The notes under the pieces were generated by a model, which saw only the letters and a list, made by a program, of their open reading frames with translations, was not told where the DNA came from and did not search any database. 34,193 nt of DNA, taken from JAFGED01 sp964551295. GTDB taxonomy: Bacteria > Chloroflexota > Anaerolineae > B4-G1. The position numbers and the translations under genes were made by a program. The stretch lies in NCBI GenBank assembly GCA_964551295.1, contig CAZKDJ010000020.1:1-34193 (forward strand), in the 5' to 3' direction. Below, in pieces: positions 1 through 8,150 of the stretch; within the stretch, counting starts at the first letter, position 1; the number at the start of each line of letters is the position of its first letter.

Positions 1-15
1 GTCAAGGAGGCAGCA

Positions 16-396
16 ATGGCAGAAAGATCTCGTACTGAACGCTTGGTGAGACGGCTGCAAGAACTACAGATGAATACGCCAGATGTCGAGGCCACGGCCG
101 TTGTGAGTGTAGACGGGCTCACGATGGCCTCCTTTCTTCCGGCGGGCGTCGAAGAGGATCGAGTCTCCGCGATGTCCGCCGCAATGCTCTCACTGGGTGA
201 GCGAATCGCCAGCGAGCTGGGACGCGGTATGCTCGATGAAGTTTATGTCAAAGGAGAAAATGGCTACGTCGTCCTCCGCGCCGTTGGGGAAGAAGCTGTC
301 TTGACTGTGCTGGCCCGCCAGCAGACTAAACTGGGCTTGCTGTTCCTGGATATGCGCCGTGCTTCTGAAGACTTGGCTACCATCCTGGAGGCCTGA
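16..396 (+). CDS. Roadblock/LC7 domain protein
   Basis: A 126-residue protein that is essentially a single roadblock/LC7 domain. The alternating hydrophobic pattern (VEATAVVSVDGLTMAS, then YVVLRAVGEEAVLTVLA) is typical of bacterial MglB-like members. Family members form dimers that serve as regulatory platforms, often for Ras-like GTPases, in the cytoplasm. No GTPase gene is visible here. The ATG is preceded by a strong AAGGAGG ribosome site at bases 4-10. The next gene, a V4R-domain protein, begins 20 bases after the stop with its own AAGGAGG, so the two are probably co-transcribed with the response regulator that follows. The family call is firm. The partner and the signal are unknown. Confidence 0.85.
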   Translation: MAERSRTERLVRRLQELQMNTPDVEATAVVSVDGLTMASFLPAGVEEDRVSAMSAAMLSLGERIASELGRGMLDEVYVKGENGYVVLRAVGEEAVLTVLARQQTKLGLLFLDMRRASEDLATILEA

Positions 397-416
397 CGCA
401 AGAAAGGAGGCGGAAA

Positions 417-1049
417 GTGCCACGCATTGAACCAAGCGGACTATATTACAATAACACAATCGTTCGTTACACCCTCGAAGCGATGGAAGAGGTCATGGGC
501 AGGAACGGGTTGAATGCCATCCTGAACTTGGCCGGTCTTTCGCATCTGATTGATAACTATCCTCCCGACGACCTGAAAAAAGAGTTCGAGTTTTCGGATT
601 TCTCGGCTCTGATGGGCGCCCTGGAGGAAATGTATGGGCCACGCGGGGGACGCGGGCTCCAGCTCCGAGCCGGGCGCGTCGGCTTCACCCGAGGCGTGCA
701 AAAAATGGCCGGCATGGTTGGCGTCAGCGACCTGGCGTTCAGGGTACTCCCCCTGAACGCCAAGCTCAAGGCTGGCCTCCCGGCGATGGCGATGGTGTTT
801 ACCAAATTTAGTGACCAGAAGAGCACCGTCGAGGACAAAGGCGACTATTACGCTTACATCATCCACGTGTGCCCGGTCTGTTGGGGACGCACCGCCGACC
901 GACCGATCTGTTTCGCCGCCAAAGGAGTCATCGAAGAGGGATTGCACTGGGTCAGCGGCGGCCTCAAGTTCCGCGTAGAGGAAATCGAATGTGTGGCCAT
1001 GGGCGGAGAGACCTGCACGTTTGCAATCTACAAAGAGCCCATAGGCTAG
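417..1049 (+). CDS. V4R (4-vinyl reductase) domain protein
   Basis: A 210-residue protein with a GTG start preceded by AAGGAGG at about 404-410. The C-terminal third carries the V4R pattern. C152 and C155 lie in VCPVCWGR, followed by PICFA, a hydrophobic GVIEEGLHW stretch, and a final ECVAMGGETCTF motif. V4R domains are predicted small-molecule or metal-binding sensor domains, first described in the bacteriochlorophyll 4-vinyl reductase BchJ and in XylR/DmpR-type regulators. The N-terminal part (about residues 1-100) resembles the helical region often paired with V4R. With no bch genes nearby, a sensory role beside the roadblock and receiver genes is more likely than pigment synthesis. That role is inferred from context. 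Confidence 0.8.
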   Translation: MPRIEPSGLYYNNTIVRYTLEAMEEVMGRNGLNAILNLAGLSHLIDNYPPDDLKKEFEFSDFSALMGALEEMYGPRGGRGLQLRAGRVGFTRGVQKMAGMVGVSDLAFRVLPLNAKLKAGLPAMAMVFTKFSDQKSTVEDKGDYYAYIIHVCPVCWGRTADRPICFAAKGVIEEGLHWVSGGLKFRVEEIECVAMGGETCTFAIYKEPIG

Positions 1050-1098
1050 TGCCAAACAAGAACGTTTCCTAGGCAAGCAAAATAAGGGGAGGAAGAAC

Positions 1099-1968
1099 GT
1101 GGCGGGAGTTCCTCACATCCTCGTAGTAGAAGACCAACCCAACACGGCCGAAATGCTAACCTCGTATTTCAAGACGCAGGGGTACGAGGTCACTTCGGTT
1201 GGTTGGGGAAAAGACGCCCTAGCCTTTGTGGAAAAGACGGTCCCAGACCTTGTCGTGCTGGACATCCGTCTGCCAGACATCGACGGCTATGAAGTGTGCC
1301 GGCAACTGCGCACACACCGGCGTACCACTCAGGTCCCCATCATCTTTCTGACCGAGAAACGTGAACGCTCGGACAAGCTGCAGGGCCTGAAACTGGGGGC
1401 GGTGGACTATATCACCAAGCCATTCGACATCCAAGAGTTGCGCTTGCGCGTGCGCAACGTCCTGCGCCGCTCCAACCTAGAGCAGATGTCCCACTTTGTC
1501 ACCGGCTTGCCAGGCCCCTCCCTGTCCGATGAGCGCTTGCGCGACCTGTTGGGCACGTCCGACTGGGCGCTGCTCTCTGTGGGACTGTACGGATTGGACA
1601 AGTTCGCCGACGTCTATGGATTTGTGGCGCGGGATGACGTCATGCGCGCAGTGGCACTCATGTTGAATCACGTTGCGAATGAGAGTCAGGATCCCAATGC
1701 GTTTGTGGGTCACCTGGACGACTCTAATTTCTTTGTCATCATCGCGCCGGACAAAGCCCAACACGTGCAGCAGGCCCTCACGGTGCGGCTGGAAGAGGCG
1801 ATGGCCTTCTTCTACCCCCGTTCAGATTGGGAGGCCGGACAAAAAGACCCTAATGCAAATTTGCCGCGCCTAGAAGTCGCCATGGGCGTATTCAGTCCGT
1901 CAAAGAAGCCTTTTTCCAACCTGGCCGCCTTGAAACGCGCCAGCCTAAAAGTTCAACAGACAACCTGA
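1099..1968 (+). CDS. Response regulator with receiver and degenerate GGDEF-like domain
   Basis: A 289-residue protein with a GTG start behind an AGGGGAGGAAG site. Residues 1-120 are a complete receiver domain: acidic pair E11/D12, phospho-acceptor D55 in VVLDIRLPDIDGYEV, T85, and switch lysine K107 in ITKPFD. Residues 145-285 look like a nucleotide-cyclase fold (LLSVGLYGLDKFADVYG, then LEVAMGVFSPS). The GGDEF signature position reads HLDDSNFF, so diguanylate cyclase activity is unlikely. The protein may act as an effector or c-di-GMP/GTP-binding output. No cognate histidine kinase is in the window. It closes the three-gene cassette that begins with the roadblock gene. Confidence 0.85.
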   Translation: MAGVPHILVVEDQPNTAEMLTSYFKTQGYEVTSVGWGKDALAFVEKTVPDLVVLDIRLPDIDGYEVCRQLRTHRRTTQVPIIFLTEKRERSDKLQGLKLGAVDYITKPFDIQELRLRVRNVLRRSNLEQMSHFVTGLPGPSLSDERLRDLLGTSDWALLSVGLYGLDKFADVYGFVARDDVMRAVALMLNHVANESQDPNAFVGHLDDSNFFVIIAPDKAQHVQQALTVRLEEAMAFFYPRSDWEAGQKDPNANLPRLEVAMGVFSPSKKPFSNLAALKRASLKVQQTT

Positions 1969-2109
1969 TACCCAGAACCTATCCGAAAGAAAACCCGTAG
2001 CACTGGGCCTTGCGCCCACACACAAGGGACTAGGCCTGCATTTTTCGGAGATTCTAAAGCAAACCAGTCCACGGCGCGGACTGTGTCGGATGCTTGTTTC
2101 GAACCGACT

Positions 2110-2164
2110 CCGGCCGGCAGAGCATCGCTCTTGCAGAGCGCCTCTGCACGTGGCCGGGGTTTTT
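2110..2164 (+). terminator. Candidate terminator hairpin before the glycosyltransferase
   Basis: Nested inverted repeats: CGGCC at 2111-2115 with GGCCG at 2152-2156, GCAGAG at 2117-2122 with CTCTGC at 2142-2147, and an inner CGCTC/GAGCG at 2126-2130 and 2136-2140. A GGGGTTTTT run follows at 2156-2164. It would end the response-regulator transcript. Its position shows that the reading frame open from 2083 is not translated here and that the true start is at 2182. The stem has an asymmetric bulge, so strength is uncertain. Confidence 0.45.
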
Positions 2165-2181
2165 ATGTCAGTGAAGGCTCT

Positions 2182-2925
2182 ATGAAACTGCTCATCGTCA
2201 TCCCCACCTACAACGAGGCCGAGAACGTCCGGCCTATGGCCGAGGCACTGTTCGCCCTCGCTATCCCCGGGCTGGAGATACTGGTCGTAGACGACGAATC
2301 TCCCGATGGCACGGGCGCCATCGCCGACGAATTGGCCGCCGAGCATCCAGGCCGGTTCCACGTCATGCACCGCGCTGGCGCGCGCGGTTTGGGCAGGGCC
2401 TATGTCACCGGATTTCGCTGGACCTTGGAGCACGGTGCCGATCTCATTATCCAGATGGACTGTGATTTCTCCCACTCGCCCGAGTACATCCCCCAATTCC
2501 TGGAACACATCCAAGAATACGATGTAGTAGTGGGCTCCCGTTACGTCAAAGGCGGACAGACAGACGAGCGCTGGGGTTTTGGACGCTGGCTGCTCTCCTG
2601 GTGGGCCAACAGTATTTACACCCGGGTGCTGCTGGAGAGCAAGGTCAAGGACGTCACCGCCGGTTTCAAATGCTGGCGCCGCGAGACGCTCGCAGGCATC
2701 GACCTGAGCCGCATCCACTCGCAGGGCTATGTCTTTCAGGTCGAGATGGCCTACGTGACCAAACGGCTAGGCTACCGCGTGCTGGAGATCCCCATCTATT
2801 TTGAGGACCGGCGCGTCGGCCAATCAAAGATGACACTACCGATCAAGGTCGAGGCGGCGCTGCGCACGTTTGAGGTACGATGGAGACATCGCCATCTAAA
2901 GCCAAGTGACCGATTGACAGTATGA
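2182..2925 (+). CDS. Polyprenol monophosphomannose synthase-like GT2 glycosyltransferase
   Basis: A 247-residue protein starting MKLLIVIPTYNEAENV, a classic GT2 family beginning. It has VVDDESPDGT, the metal/nucleotide-binding QMDCDFSHSP motif, and conserved VGSRYVKGG and DVTAGFKCWRR segments. These match the dolichyl-phosphate mannose synthase (DPM1) subgroup, which transfers a sugar from a nucleotide donor to a polyprenyl-phosphate carrier at the cytoplasmic membrane face. It has no C-terminal membrane segments, so it is the soluble DPM1 type. The frame is open from 2083, but 2182 was chosen because the family N-terminus begins there and a terminator-like hairpin occupies the upstream part. 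Its stop overlaps the next start (ATGA), which couples it to the membrane fusion protein, a likely user of the lipid-linked sugar. Confidence 0.88.
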   Translation: MKLLIVIPTYNEAENVRPMAEALFALAIPGLEILVVDDESPDGTGAIADELAAEHPGRFHVMHRAGARGLGRAYVTGFRWTLEHGADLIIQMDCDFSHSPEYIPQFLEHIQEYDVVVGSRYVKGGQTDERWGFGRWLLSWWANSIYTRVLLESKVKDVTAGFKCWRRETLAGIDLSRIHSQGYVFQVEMAYVTKRLGYRVLEIPIYFEDRRVGQSKMTLPIKVEAALRTFEVRWRHRHLKPSDRLTV

Positions 2926-5900
2926 TGCGTCTGAAGCAAAGCGACCGCTTGCCCGACCTGGGTATTCTCGCCCTCCTGCTGCTCCTGCCCCTCCTGCTGT
3001 ACGCGCCGGTGGCCCTGGGGCCAAAGACCCTGCTGCCGGTCGACTCCTTGTTCCTGCACGAACCCTATCGGGCAGATGCCGACGACCTGGGCGTGGACTA
3101 TCCCCAAAACCACCTGGTCGCCGACCTGATCCTGGAGAACTATGCCTGGAAGCGCTTCCTCGTAGAGGCGATTCAAAACCGCGAGCTGCCCCTGTGGGAC
3201 CCCTACATCTTTGCCGGACATCCTTTCCTGGCCAACGGGCAGCACTCGGGGCTCTATCCCCTCAGCGTCATCTTTTACATCCTGCCCCTGTGGCGAGCCT
3301 ATGGTGTCTTTACCTGGCTGCAATTGGGACTGGCCGGCGTCTTCACCTACATCTTTGCCCGTGTGCTGGGCATCCGCAGGCTCGGCGGCCTGATCGCCGG
3401 GGTTGCTTTTCAGCTCAGTGGGTTCATGGTCGCATCGGCAGCCGCACATACGATGGTCATCGCCGGCGCATCGTGGCTGCCCTTCATCCTGGCGATGGCC
3501 GAACTGGTAATACAACAGCGGCCAGCCTTGGGGCAGCGGCCGGCGACACTTCCGTGGGCGCTGCTGGGAGCCACCGGCCTGGGGTGCCAACTACTGGTCG
3601 GCCACGGTGAAAACACGGCCTTTGTCCTGTTGGTGACCGGGGCATACGCAGCCTGGCGGCTGATAACCAACCAACCAACTAACCAACGGTCTAGTTGGTT
3701 AGTTGATCGGTTTGTTAGCTCTCGCCGCGCAATCGTGTGGTTGACGTTGATGCTCGTTCTCGGTCTGGCCCTGGGTGCCGTGCAATTTGTACCGATGTAC
3801 GAAGTGGTGAAGGACAGCTTCCGTGGTGGCGAGGAGGCGGCAAGCCTCGCAGAGGTCCTGAATTGGAGTTATCCCAGGCTGCGCCTGATCGTTTTCGGCA
3901 TCCCGCATTTTTACGGCAACCCATCTCACCACGGCTATTTCGATCTCTTCACCTGGCGCTGGCAGCAGGCGCAAGTATCCGCCAACGGGCGCTTCATCGC
4001 CGACTGGGGATACAAGAACTATGTCGAAGGCGCCGCCTACCTGGGACTATTGCCGCTGATCTTGGCAGCCATTGCAGTCATCCACCAGTTTACCACCTAC
4101 CAGTCTACCAGTCTACTGGGCAAACGGCATATTGGTAGATTGGTAGTTGGTAAATTGGTAAACTGGTTCAAACATCCCCACATCCCCTTCTTCACCCTCC
4201 TGGCCCTCTTCTCCCTCGGTTGTGTGTTCGGCACGCCGCTCTACGCCCTGGTGTACGCGCTACCTTTCTTCAACCAGTCCCACTCCCCTTTCCGCTGGGT
4301 CTTTGCCATCACCCTGTGCGTCGCCGTGCTGGCGGGATTCGGCATCGAAGCCATCGGCAAGAGGCAGGAAGCAAGAGGCAAGAAGCAGGAAGCAGGCGGC
4401 AAGAAGCAAGAGGCTATCTCCAATCTCCTCCTGCTCGGAGCCCCCTTCTCACTTACGACACTTCTCGCCGCACTGGCCTTCTGGAGCGGCATCGCTACAC
4501 TGGCTGCGCTGATCCTCAGCCGAGTCTTTTTCGCGCAGGTCGAGCCCGCAGTCGAGGGGCTCTTCCAGTTCTTTAGCCAGTCGCGGGAAAAGCTCTTTGA
4601 AGCATTTCCCGATCATCTCGCCTTTTACTCCTACGAGTTCAAGTGGGTGGCGCTATTTGGACTGTTGCTGACGGCGACTGGCATTGTGCTGCGCGTCAGC
4701 CGCTGCCCAATCTATGTACAAAAGCGCCCCGTGTGGGAGTTCTTGGCCGTAGGCGTTCTGGTGCTGGATCTGGTCGCCTGGGGCGCCGGATTTGCACCAG
4801 CCGTCGACCCGACGCTGCTGGACTATGTGCCACCGGCGATCCAGTTTCTACAACAGGACACCTGCCTGTGGCGCTATGCTACCTACACGCCACCAGGCAC
4901 GACCAAGACGATGAATGCCAATGTGGGAATGTTCTACAGGTTTCAAGCCATCGACGGCTACGACTCGCTCTTCAGCCGCCAGTACGCCGACTATATGGGC
5001 CTCATCGAACGACAGGGGCAACTCCGAGAAAATCGCATCGCCTCCTTCCGCAAAGAGTCCAGCCTCTACAGCCCACTCACCGACCTGCTCAACGTCAAGT
5101 ACGTCGTCACCGAGGTGGAGATCGATAGCCCCAAATACGATCTGGTCTACGAGGACGACGCCGTGCGCGTGTACGAGAACCTGGGCGTCATGCCGCGCGC
5201 CTTCACCCTGCCGACCTCCGCCACGCTACAGACCGGCGATTTCGCCACCGCCGTTCAATCCCACGACCCACGCAATTACGTCATTGTCGAAACAACAATC
5301 TCTAATCTCCAATCTCCAATCTCCAATCCCGCAACCGCTGTCCCGCAGCCAGTGACCAGCTACACCAACAACGAGGTATTCATAGACGCCTCCGTTTCTG
5401 AACCAAGTTGGCTCATCCTGGCCGATTCCTACTTCCCCGGCTGGAAGGCCTTTGTACGGCCACAGGGCGCGGGCGAGGGAGACGAGGCCGAGGTCGACAT
5501 CCACCGCGTGAACGGCACCTTCCGCGGCGTGCTGCTGGAGCCGGGCGCGTGGACGGTGCGCTTCAAGTACAGCCCCGATAGCGTCAAGGTGGGCGCGTTC
5601 GTCAGCTTTATCGCCGGGATGACGGTGCTCTTCCTGGTCGGCATCTACCTGTGGCGTTTTTTCTACCGCGAGGAGGACGACGCCAGCACCGTCAAGCGCG
5701 TGGCCAAGAACTCGGTCGCGCCCATCATCCTCAACGTCTTTTTGCGCGCCATCGAGATGGCCTTTGCCATGCTCATGGCCCGCATCCTGGGTCCGGCGGG
5801 CACCGGGCGTTACGCCTGGGCGGCCAACGTCTACCTGTGGCTGGATACCGTGGCCAACTTTGGCCTGGAGATGTACCTGATGCGCGAGGCCGCCCGTGAC

Positions 5901-7157
5901 CGCGGCCGTGCGTGGCGCATTTTCCTCAACTCGACGGTGCTGCGCCTGCTGCTCTTTGTGGCCGTGATCCCGGTGATGGGCGCCTTTCTGGGGGGATGGA
6001 ACGTGTTGGCCAGCCCGCTGGAGGCCGAAATGGTCTGGACGGTCGTGCTGCTCTACGCGGGCCTGCTGCCGTTCACCCTGGCCAACAACCTGACCGCCCT
6101 CTTTCGCGCCTACGAAAAGCACGAGTTCCCCGCCGCCGTCCAGACGGCGACGACGATCATCAAGGTAATCCTGGGCACGCTGGCACTGGTGGGCGGGCTG
6201 GGCATCGTGGGCCTGGCCGGGGCGTCGATCGTGACCAACACCGCCACGCTGCTGATCCTGGCCGTGTTGGCCTACCGGCTGATCTGGCCCAGCCTGACCC
6301 GCGAAGGCAGCAGGCTCGACTGGGGCCTGCAGCGCACGATGCTGGTCGTCAGCTGGCCGGTGATGGCCTCCACGCTGCTGCAGATCCTGTTCCCCATCGT
6401 CAACGTGCTGCTGCTCAAGCCCCTACAGGGCGATACGGCCGTCGGCTGGTACGACGCCGGCTACAAATGGCTCAACATGCTCGTCGTCATCCCCACCCTG
6501 TTCACCTACGCCGTCTTCCCAGTCATGTCGCGCCAGGCGGCGCAGGATCGCTCGGAGCTGCGGCGCTCCTACCGCCTCTCGGTCAAGCTGCTGATCATGC
6601 TGGCGCTGCCGGCGGCGATCCTTTTCACCTTGCTGGCGACGCCGCTGGTGAGCGTGCTCAGCGGCTCCGCCTATCTGCCCCACGGCGCCCTGGCCCTGCG
6701 CATCCTGATCTGGTCGATCCTCTTTGGCTGGATCAACAGCCTGACCAATTACGTCCTCATGGCACTCGACCGCCAGCGGCAGGTGATGCTGGCCTCGGCC
6801 GCGCGCGTGGTCTTTGCCGTGGTGGGAAACCTGCTGTTCGTAAGGCAGTTCGGCTACATCGCCTCCGCCGCGATCATCGTCAGCGGCGAACTACTGCTGC
6901 TGGTGCTCTTCACCGCCGACCTGCGCCGTCACTTGGGATCACTCGGTTGGAGTAGGCTGCTCTGGCGCGTAGCGCTGGCAGGACTACTGATGGGCGGCGC
7001 GGTGTGGGCTGGTTCATTCATCCACCCAGTGCTGGCACTGTTGGCTGGAGTGATCGTCTATCCATCAGCGCTACTGCTCCTGCGTGCCCTCACACCGGAG
7101 GAACGGGCGGCGCTGTCCCCGCTTCTGCCCGAGCCACTGCGCTCGCGGCTGACTTGA
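2922..7157 (+). CDS. YfhO-like membrane protein fused to an oligosaccharide flippase
   Basis: A 1411-residue polytopic membrane protein with two recognisable parts. Residues 1 to about 915 resemble the YfhO family, predicted GT-C type membrane glycosyltransferases. A first membrane segment lies near residue 12, the periplasmic motif DPYIFAGHPFLANGQ follows, there are many transmembrane helices, and a late extracytoplasmic region contains ADSYFPGWKAFV and a final helix. From about residue 925 (SVAPIILNVFLRAIEM) to 1400 it matches Wzx/MATE-like polysaccharide flippases, with ARILGPAGTGRYAWA and 12-14 helices. The two parts are normally separate proteins. The joint is a short charged linker (YREEDDASTVKRVAKN) with no stop or frameshift. 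Four repeat tracts sit in the YfhO part only. The start overlaps the glycosyltransferase stop by 4 bases. Together they suggest lipid-linked sugar transfer and export; the substrate is unknown. Confidence 0.82.
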   Translation: MMRLKQSDRLPDLGILALLLLLPLLLYAPVALGPKTLLPVDSLFLHEPYRADADDLGVDYPQNHLVADLILENYAWKRFLVEAIQNRELPLWDPYIFAGHPFLANGQHSGLYPLSVIFYILPLWRAYGVFTWLQLGLAGVFTYIFARVLGIRRLGGLIAGVAFQLSGFMVASAAAHTMVIAGASWLPFILAMAELVIQQRPALGQRPATLPWALLGATGLGCQLLVGHGENTAFVLLVTGAYAAWRLITNQPTNQRSSWLVDRFVSSRRAIVWLTLMLVLGLALGAVQFVPMYEVVKDSFRGGEEAASLAEVLNWSYPRLRLIVFGIPHFYGNPSHHGYFDLFTWRWQQAQVSANGRFIADWGYKNYVEGAAYLGLLPLILAAIAVIHQFTTYQSTSLLGKRHIGRLVVGKLVNWFKHPHIPFFTLLALFSLGCVFGTPLYALVYALPFFNQSHSPFRWVFAITLCVAVLAGFGIEAIGKRQEARGKKQEAGGKKQEAISNLLLLGAPFSLTTLLAALAFWSGIATLAALILSRVFFAQVEPAVEGLFQFFSQSREKLFEAFPDHLAFYSYEFKWVALFGLLLTATGIVLRVSRCPIYVQKRPVWEFLAVGVLVLDLVAWGAGFAPAVDPTLLDYVPPAIQFLQQDTCLWRYATYTPPGTTKTMNANVGMFYRFQAIDGYDSLFSRQYADYMGLIERQGQLRENRIASFRKESSLYSPLTDLLNVKYVVTEVEIDSPKYDLVYEDDAVRVYENLGVMPRAFTLPTSATLQTGDFATAVQSHDPRNYVIVETTISNLQSPISNPATAVPQPVTSYTNNEVFIDASVSEPSWLILADSYFPGWKAFVRPQGAGEGDEAEVDIHRVNGTFRGVLLEPGAWTVRFKYSPDSVKVGAFVSFIAGMTVLFLVGIYLWRFFYREEDDASTVKRVAKNSVAPIILNVFLRAIEMAFAMLMARILGPAGTGRYAWAANVYLWLDTVANFGLEMYLMREAARDRGRAWRIFLNSTVLRLLLFVAVIPVMGAFLGGWNVLASPLEAEMVWTVVLLYAGLLPFTLANNLTALFRAYEKHEFPAAVQTATTIIKVILGTLALVGGLGIVGLAGASIVTNTATLLILAVLAYRLIWPSLTREGSRLDWGLQRTMLVVSWPVMASTLLQILFPIVNVLLLKPLQGDTAVGWYDAGYKWLNMLVVIPTLFTYAVFPVMSRQAAQDRSELRRSYRLSVKLLIMLALPAAILFTLLATPLVSVLSGSAYLPHGALALRILIWSILFGWINSLTNYVLMALDRQRQVMLASAARVVFAVVGNLLFVRQFGYIASAAIIVSGELLLLVLFTADLRRHLGSLGWSRLLWRVALAGLLMGGAVWAGSFIHPVLALLAGVIVYPSALLLLRALTPEERAALSPLLPEPLRSRLT
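3665..3716 (+). repeat. In-frame AACC/GGTT hairpin repeat
   Basis: The left arm (3665-3687) is a run of AACC units. The right arm (3694-3716) is its reverse complement at 20 of 23 positions, with a 6-base loop GGTCTA. It lies in the YfhO-like part of the fusion gene (about residues 248-265, read as NQPTNQRSSWLVDRF) between two hydrophobic segments and keeps the frame. Confidence 0.85.
4083..4168 (+). repeat. In-frame TACCA/TGGTA hairpin repeat
   Basis: The left arm (4083-4112) contains ACCAGTTTACCA followed by two CTACCAGT units. The right arm (4131-4168) is its reverse complement with one extra 8-base unit. An 18-base loop separates them. It encodes about residues 388-416 of the fusion protein (HQFTTYQSTSLL, then GRLVVGKLVNWF), a loop between membrane helices. 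Confidence 0.8.
4357..4414 (+). repeat. In-frame GCAAGAGG/GCAGGAAG tandem repeat
   Basis: A purine-rich tandem tract of 7-8 base units encodes KRQEARGKKQEAGGKKQEA, a charged insert (about residues 479-498) between hydrophobic segments of the fusion protein. The 15-base word CAAGAAGCAAGAGGC at 4400-4414 recurs exactly at 13431-13445, at the start of the thiQ-like gene. Confidence 0.85.
5296..5330 (+). repeat. In-frame AATCTCC heptamer repeat
   Basis: Four or five heptamers of the AATCTCC/AATCTCT type encode NLQSPISNPA at about residues 793-803 of the fusion protein. The 17-base word at 5297-5313 recurs exactly at 14275-14291 in the thiQ-like gene. Confidence 0.85.
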
Positions 7158-7181
7158 CGATTTTGCAGCAAGGACTACAAT
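7154..7181 (+). promoter_or_regulatory. Sigma70-type promoter for the lipoprotein gene
   Basis: TTGACG at 7154-7159, a 16-base spacer, and TACAAT at 7176-7181. The -35 box overlaps the last codon and stop of the fusion gene. Transcription would begin near 7188, leaving a leader of about 240 bases before the lipoprotein start. Confidence 0.55.
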
Positions 7182-7187
7182 AGCGTT

Positions 7188-7427
7188 CATCTAAACTCTC
7201 GAGTGCGACGACCTCCCCAAGAGGTGACCGCGTCGCAAGAATCTGACTCCCCAATTTCACACAAAGTTACCCTGTAGAGCCAACCAACCCATGCAGCATG
7301 GGCGGTTATCTGGTGGGCTCCTCACGCGCCTAGCAGGGGAACACAAAAAGGAGGCGGTAGGGCGTAACGAAAACACACACGTTTGCACAGTCTTTTGACA
7401 AAACATACAGTTAGGAGGAAATACAAA
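7188..7427 (+). other. Long untranslated leader with hairpins
   Basis: About 240 bases without a convincing gene between the predicted start of transcription and the lipoprotein ATG. It contains a 12-bp interrupted stem (TGCGACGACCTC at 7204-7215 with GAGGT at 7221-7225 and CGTCGCA at 7231-7237) and a perfect CCCATG-CAG-CATGGG hairpin at 7288-7302. I do not recognise it as a known riboswitch class. Short frames here lack codon signal. Confidence 0.4.
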
Positions 7428-8033
7428 ATGAAACGCCAAGTTGCAGCCACAATACTCATCCTGACCCTGGTCACCCTGGCCTGCGGCCAGGCCAGCAAAG
7501 TCATAACAGATGTCTCGGAAACGTTGGAGGCCACGACGATTGCGGCCCCTGAGGTGAACGAAGCCACGGCCAAACCCCCGCAAGGGAACAGCGTCAGCCA
7601 ATGGGCCACCTCCGCCGCCGCCAGCTCCGAGTACGGCGCATCGGATTGGTCGGCCATGCAGGCCACCGGCGCACCGGATACACCGGAGTGCGGCGACCAG
7701 ACCACGGCGTGGGCCTCAGCAACAGCCGGCACTGAGGAATGGATCGAGCTGACCTACGAGACCCTCGTGTATCCCACGCAGGTGAACATCTACCAGACGT
7801 ACTACCCTAACCAGGTCGTCAAGGTCGAACTGATCGATAGCACCTCTGAATACCACGTAATCTACACCGGAGAGCCCGAATCAATCGAGCAGTGTCCCTA
7901 CGTCCTCTCCATCCCGGTGAAGGACGCCGATTACCTGGTAGCCGGTATCCGCATCACCATCGACCAGACGGAGGCCCAGGACTGGAATGAGATCGATGCC
8001 GTCGAGCTGGTAGGCGCGCCGACCGAGAAATAG
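7428..8033 (+). CDS. Secreted lipoprotein-like protein with discoidin-like domain
   Basis: A 201-residue protein. The frame is open from 7383, but the ATG at 7428 follows AGGAGG at 7413-7418 and opens a signal sequence MKRQVAATILILTLVTLAC. The residues before C19 (TLA) are not an ideal lipobox, so lipidation is probable rather than certain. Residues 55-200 form a beta-rich domain of the galactose-binding/discoidin-like type: QATGAPDTPECGD, TAWAS, EEWIELTYE, QVNIYQTYYPNQVVKVELID, and a final NEIDAVELVG. Such domains bind carbohydrate or surfaces. It lies alone between its own promoter and a hairpin terminator, just downstream of polysaccharide genes, so a cell-surface role is plausible. The specific ligand is unknown. 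Confidence 0.72.
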   Translation: MKRQVAATILILTLVTLACGQASKVITDVSETLEATTIAAPEVNEATAKPPQGNSVSQWATSAAASSEYGASDWSAMQATGAPDTPECGDQTTAWASATAGTEEWIELTYETLVYPTQVNIYQTYYPNQVVKVELIDSTSEYHVIYTGEPESIEQCPYVLSIPVKDADYLVAGIRITIDQTEAQDWNEIDAVELVGAPTEK

Positions 8034-8053
8034 ACATCAGTCCCTGATAACCT

Positions 8054-8090
8054 GCAGCAGCCCTGTCTACCTGACGGGGCTGCTTGCATT
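8054..8090 (+). terminator. Hairpin terminator after the lipoprotein gene
   Basis: AGCAGCCC at 8056-8063 pairs with GGGCTGCT at 8077-8084, with a 13-base loop, followed by a T-rich TTGCATTTCTT. It lies 20 bases after the lipoprotein stop and before the asnS promoter. Confidence 0.55.
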
Positions 8091-8092
8091 TC

Positions 8093-8121
8093 TTGCCACC
8101 TCATCCATTATAGGGTACAAT
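8093..8121 (+). promoter_or_regulatory. Sigma70-type promoter for asnS
   Basis: TTGCCA at 8093-8098, a 17-base spacer, and TACAAT at 8116-8121. Transcription is expected near 8128, giving about a 23-base leader to the ATG at 8151. Confidence 0.65.
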
Positions 8122-8150
8122 TTCCCAGTGTCACAATGGGAGATACAACT

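Noticed and set aside
2083..2115. Possible tRNA T-arm (TTTCGAACC)
   Set aside because: No acceptor or anticodon stem can be paired around it; no other tRNA feature is present.
3665..3716. CRISPR-like repeat array
   Set aside because: Units are only 4 bases with no spacers, arms are inverted, and no cas gene is present. The same holds for the other tandem tracts.
5226..6122. Minus-strand frame of 298 codons opposite the flippase fusion
   Set aside because: Composition (His/Gln/Gly/Arg-rich) is that of a complement of membrane codons; no start signal.
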